DNA of 28,680 nt from DATGXB01 sp035298905 (GTDB lineage: Bacteria > Cyanobacteriota > Cyanobacteriia > Cyanobacteriales > Nostocaceae), in contig DATGXQ010000436.1 in NCBI GenBank assembly GCA_035298905.1, positions 1 through 28,680 of the forward strand, given 5' to 3'. The translations under genes and the position numbers were made by a program. The notes beneath the pieces are model-generated. The model was not told the origin of the DNA. It saw nothing but the letters and a program-made list of their open reading frames with translations, and did no database searches. Positions 26,320 through 28,680 of this stretch are shown piece after piece; within the stretch, counting starts at the first letter, position 1, and each line of letters starts with the position of its first letter.

Positions 26320-28680
26320 ATGCAAACTCCAACTATTAGCGGATTTCAACTAGCTCCTCAACAAAAGCGGCTGTGGCAGTTACAGCAAAATAGCTCTGCT
26401 TTCTATGCTCAATGTGCTGTTTGTATTGAAGGAAATCTCCAACCAGAGATTTTACAAAATGCCATTGGTAAAATTATCAATCAACATGAGATTTTGAGAA
26501 CAAATTTCTATCGCTTACCTGGTGTCAAAACACCAGTGATGGTGATTAGTGATAGAAATACACCTATGTGGGAATATCTAGATTATGGAGATAAACAGGA
26601 TATTTCAACAAAAATTCAAGAACTATTTTCGATTGCTAGACAAGAAAATCTTAACCAAGATTCACTACTGAGGTTATTTTTAATTAAACTCTCCACAACA
26701 GAGTATATTCTAGTTATTTCCTTACCTGCATTATGTGCTGATACCCAAAGCCTGAAAAACTTAGTTAATCAAATTAGTCAGGCTTACTCTCAATGCTGTC
26801 AAAATCAAGAATTGAGCAGAGAATATATACAATATACTCAGTTTTCTGAATGGCAGAATCAATTACTTGAAGATGAAGACGCAAAGGAAGCTAAAGAATA
26901 TTGGCAGCAACAAAAAATTAATTCATTAGCCGCATTAAAACTACCTGGTGAACAGCGAGGAAAAAATTCACAATTTGTTACTGATAATTACCAGTTAGTT
27001 CTTAGTCAGGAATTAGTTGAGCAAATTAGTAATTTAGCGCAAAAATATCATACATCTATTGATATTATCTTGCTGGCTTGTTGGCAAATTCTGATTTGGA
27101 GAATTACAGGAGAATCGGAAATAGTTATTGGTACAGCAGCTAGTCGTCGTGAGTATGAAGAACTTAATGATACCCTTGGGTTGTTAGCCACTTACTTACC
27201 AATTAAAAATCAGTTTACGCCTAATTTGTGCTTTAGTGAAGTATTAAAATTGGTAGAAAAAACTCTAGAAAATGCCGCCGAGTGGCAAGATTATTTTGTT
27301 TCCGAAACGGAAGATTTTGTGGTATTTCCTATCGGGTTTGAATTTATCCCAATTTTTGAAAAAATATTCACCGAAGATGCATCCTTTGCCTTAAAAGAAA
27401 TTTTTAGTTATATTGAACCATTTAAGGTTAAATTAACCTGTTGGCAAAAAAATAATTGCTTAATTTTAAATTTCGATTATAACGTCAATTACTTCTCGCT
27501 CGAAAATGTTCACCGTTTAGCTAGACAGTTTCAAACTTTATTAACTAATGCAGTTGCTAAATCAGAATTGGCAATTAGTCAGTTAGAAATATTGCATCAG
27601 GAAGATTATCAAAAATTAGTATTTGACTTTAATCAAACTCAAGTTGATTATTCCCCAACTAAGTGTATCCATGAATTATTTGCTGAACAGGCAATCAAAA
27701 ATCCTGATCATATTGCTGTGGTTTATGAGAATCAGCAAATCACATACCGCGAATTAAATCGTAAAGCCAACCAACTAGCACATTATTTACAAAAGCAAGG
27801 TGTGAAGCCTGACATTGTTGTAGGCTTATGTTTAGAACGTTCTTTAGAGATAATTATTGGTTTATTGGGTATCCTCAAAGCAGGTGGAGCTTATTTACCA
27901 CTTGACCCTAATTTACCAACTGATGCTATCAGCTTACGATTAAAAGAGGGGCAAGTATCATTAGTTATTACTCAGCAGTTATTAGTTAACCAGTTTGGAG
28001 AAGAAACAGTAATTACTATTGATTCTAACTGGGAAAATATTGCAGGTGAAAGTGATGAAAATCCCCATACTGAAGTAAAACCTAACAATTTAGTTTATGT
28101 GATTTTTACTTCTGGTTCTACAGGTAAACCCAAGGGAGTCGCTACAGAACACCGTCAGTTATTAAATTATGTTGAGGCTATATCTCATCAATTACATCTA
28201 CCCACATCTGCAAATTACGCTACTGTTTCCAGCTTAAGTGCAGACTTGGGAAACACAATGATTTTCCCTGCTTTGTGTCGTGGAGGCTGTTTACACATCA
28301 TTTCCTCAGCACGGGTAATGAATGCATTAGAATTGGCTGAATATTGTCATCAATATCCTATCGACTGTCTAAAAATTGTACCTTCACACTTATCTGCATT
28401 ACTCACTGCAACTCCATCAGCAGTATCTATTCTTCCTCGTCAATGTTTAATTTTGGGTGGTGAAGCTGTTAGTTGGAAATTAATTTCTCAGATTCAAAAA
28501 CAAGCACCCAATTGTCAAATTTTCAATCATTATGGACCAACAGAAACTACTATCGGTGTGTTAACTTATGCAGTAGAAAGTCAAGCAGATGATTTAATTT
28601 CAGATCCAGTTCCTTTAGGTCGTCCTCTGGCTAATACTCAAGTTTATATTCTGGATGAAGAGTTAAGACCAGTACCTCTG
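26320..28680 (+). CDS. NRPS3 (partial): interface-A(Asp), cut by the window end
   Basis: An open frame of 787 codons starts at the ATG 16 nt after the NRPS2 stop codon and runs off the window. It begins MQTPTISGFQLAPQQKRLWQ, closely paralleling the start of NRPS2. The N-terminal condensation-like interface domain (about 1-435) has PALCADT (136-142) in place of HHxxxDG. An A domain follows (about 440 on) with FTSGSTGKPKGV at about 597-608. Its pocket reads D-L-T-K-I-G-H-I-G, nine of ten positions, the aspartate code; the last (Lys) lies beyond the edge. With no C domain of its own ahead of A, it must rely on the terminal C domain of NRPS2. The interface-A unit is so like that of NRPS2 that duplication is likely. 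Later domains, including any release domain, are not visible. Confidence 0.93.
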   Translation, partial: MQTPTISGFQLAPQQKRLWQLQQNSSAFYAQCAVCIEGNLQPEILQNAIGKIINQHEILRTNFYRLPGVKTPVMVISDRNTPMWEYLDYGDKQDISTKIQELFSIARQENLNQDSLLRLFLIKLSTTEYILVISLPALCADTQSLKNLVNQISQAYSQCCQNQELSREYIQYTQFSEWQNQLLEDEDAKEAKEYWQQQKINSLAALKLPGEQRGKNSQFVTDNYQLVLSQELVEQISNLAQKYHTSIDIILLACWQILIWRITGESEIVIGTAASRREYEELNDTLGLLATYLPIKNQFTPNLCFSEVLKLVEKTLENAAEWQDYFVSETEDFVVFPIGFEFIPIFEKIFTEDASFALKEIFSYIEPFKVKLTCWQKNNCLILNFDYNVNYFSLENVHRLARQFQTLLTNAVAKSELAISQLEILHQEDYQKLVFDFNQTQVDYSPTKCIHELFAEQAIKNPDHIAVVYENQQITYRELNRKANQLAHYLQKQGVKPDIVVGLCLERSLEIIIGLLGILKAGGAYLPLDPNLPTDAISLRLKEGQVSLVITQQLLVNQFGEETVITIDSNWENIAGESDENPHTEVKPNNLVYVIFTSGSTGKPKGVATEHRQLLNYVEAISHQLHLPTSANYATVSSLSADLGNTMIFPALCRGGCLHIISSARVMNALELAEYCHQYPIDCLKIVPSHLSALLTATPSAVSILPRQCLILGGEAVSWKLISQIQKQAPNCQIFNHYGPTETTIGVLTYAVESQADDLISDPVPLGRPLANTQVYILDEELRPVPL

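Overview
The window comes from a filamentous, heterocyst-forming cyanobacterium (order Nostocales, Nostoc/Anabaena-like). The evidence is a complete hetR, about a dozen copies of the HIP1 octamer GCGATCGC, heptanucleotide repeats of the GGGAACA and TCATTTG/TCATTAG kinds, an AMIN-domain TonB receptor, and AT-rich coding sequence. No tRNA, rRNA, CRISPR array, transposase or phage gene was seen.

Left third (1-4625): a long non-coding leader precedes hetR (+). A small secreted Cys-containing protein of unknown function (-) follows, then rpsD (+) and moaA (-). The two convergent junctions (hetR/unknown gene and rpsD/moaA) both hold long hairpins that could end transcription from either side.

Middle (4673-11430): a minus-strand block for iron-siderophore traffic. 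In order of transcription it encodes an AMIN-AMIN-plug-barrel TonB-dependent receptor, a sucrase/ferredoxin-like protein, a ferric-siderophore-type binding lipoprotein and an EntS-like MFS transporter, with moaA close behind.

Right (12035-28680, running off the end): a plus-strand nonribosomal lipopeptide assembly line, divergent from the receptor. NRPS1 is FAAL-ACP-C. A GNAT acetyltransferase and a stand-alone Fe(II)/2-oxoglutarate hydroxylase follow. NRPS2 is interface-A(Asp)-PCP-C-A(Gly)-PCP-C-hydroxylase, and NRPS3 starts interface-A(Asp) and is cut by the window edge. The 'interface' regions are condensation-like domains whose HHxxxDG site is replaced by PALCAD(A/T). Specificity pockets read by eye give Asp (DLTKIGHVGK), Gly (DILQLGVIWK) and Asp (DLTKIGHIG-). 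With two aspartyl beta-hydroxylases, this predicts a fatty-acyl peptide beginning acyl-(beta-OH-Asp)-Gly-(beta-OH-Asp), that is, a beta-hydroxyaspartate lipopeptide siderophore like the published cyanochelins. A 12/14 match to the Fur consensus in the divergent promoter (11580-11594) fits iron control of both arms.

The most unusual structural points are these. (1) Each C-terminal C domain is followed by a hydroxylase and then by an interface-A(Asp) protein, once with the hydroxylase separate and once fused, which suggests gene fission or fusion. (2) Three copies of a 91-105 bp element with TACAGCA/TGCTGTA ends carry a variable heptamer array, and one copy supplies the C-terminus and stop codon of the binding-protein gene. 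(3) An 85-bp direct duplication flanks a second inverted-repeat element next to the receptor gene.
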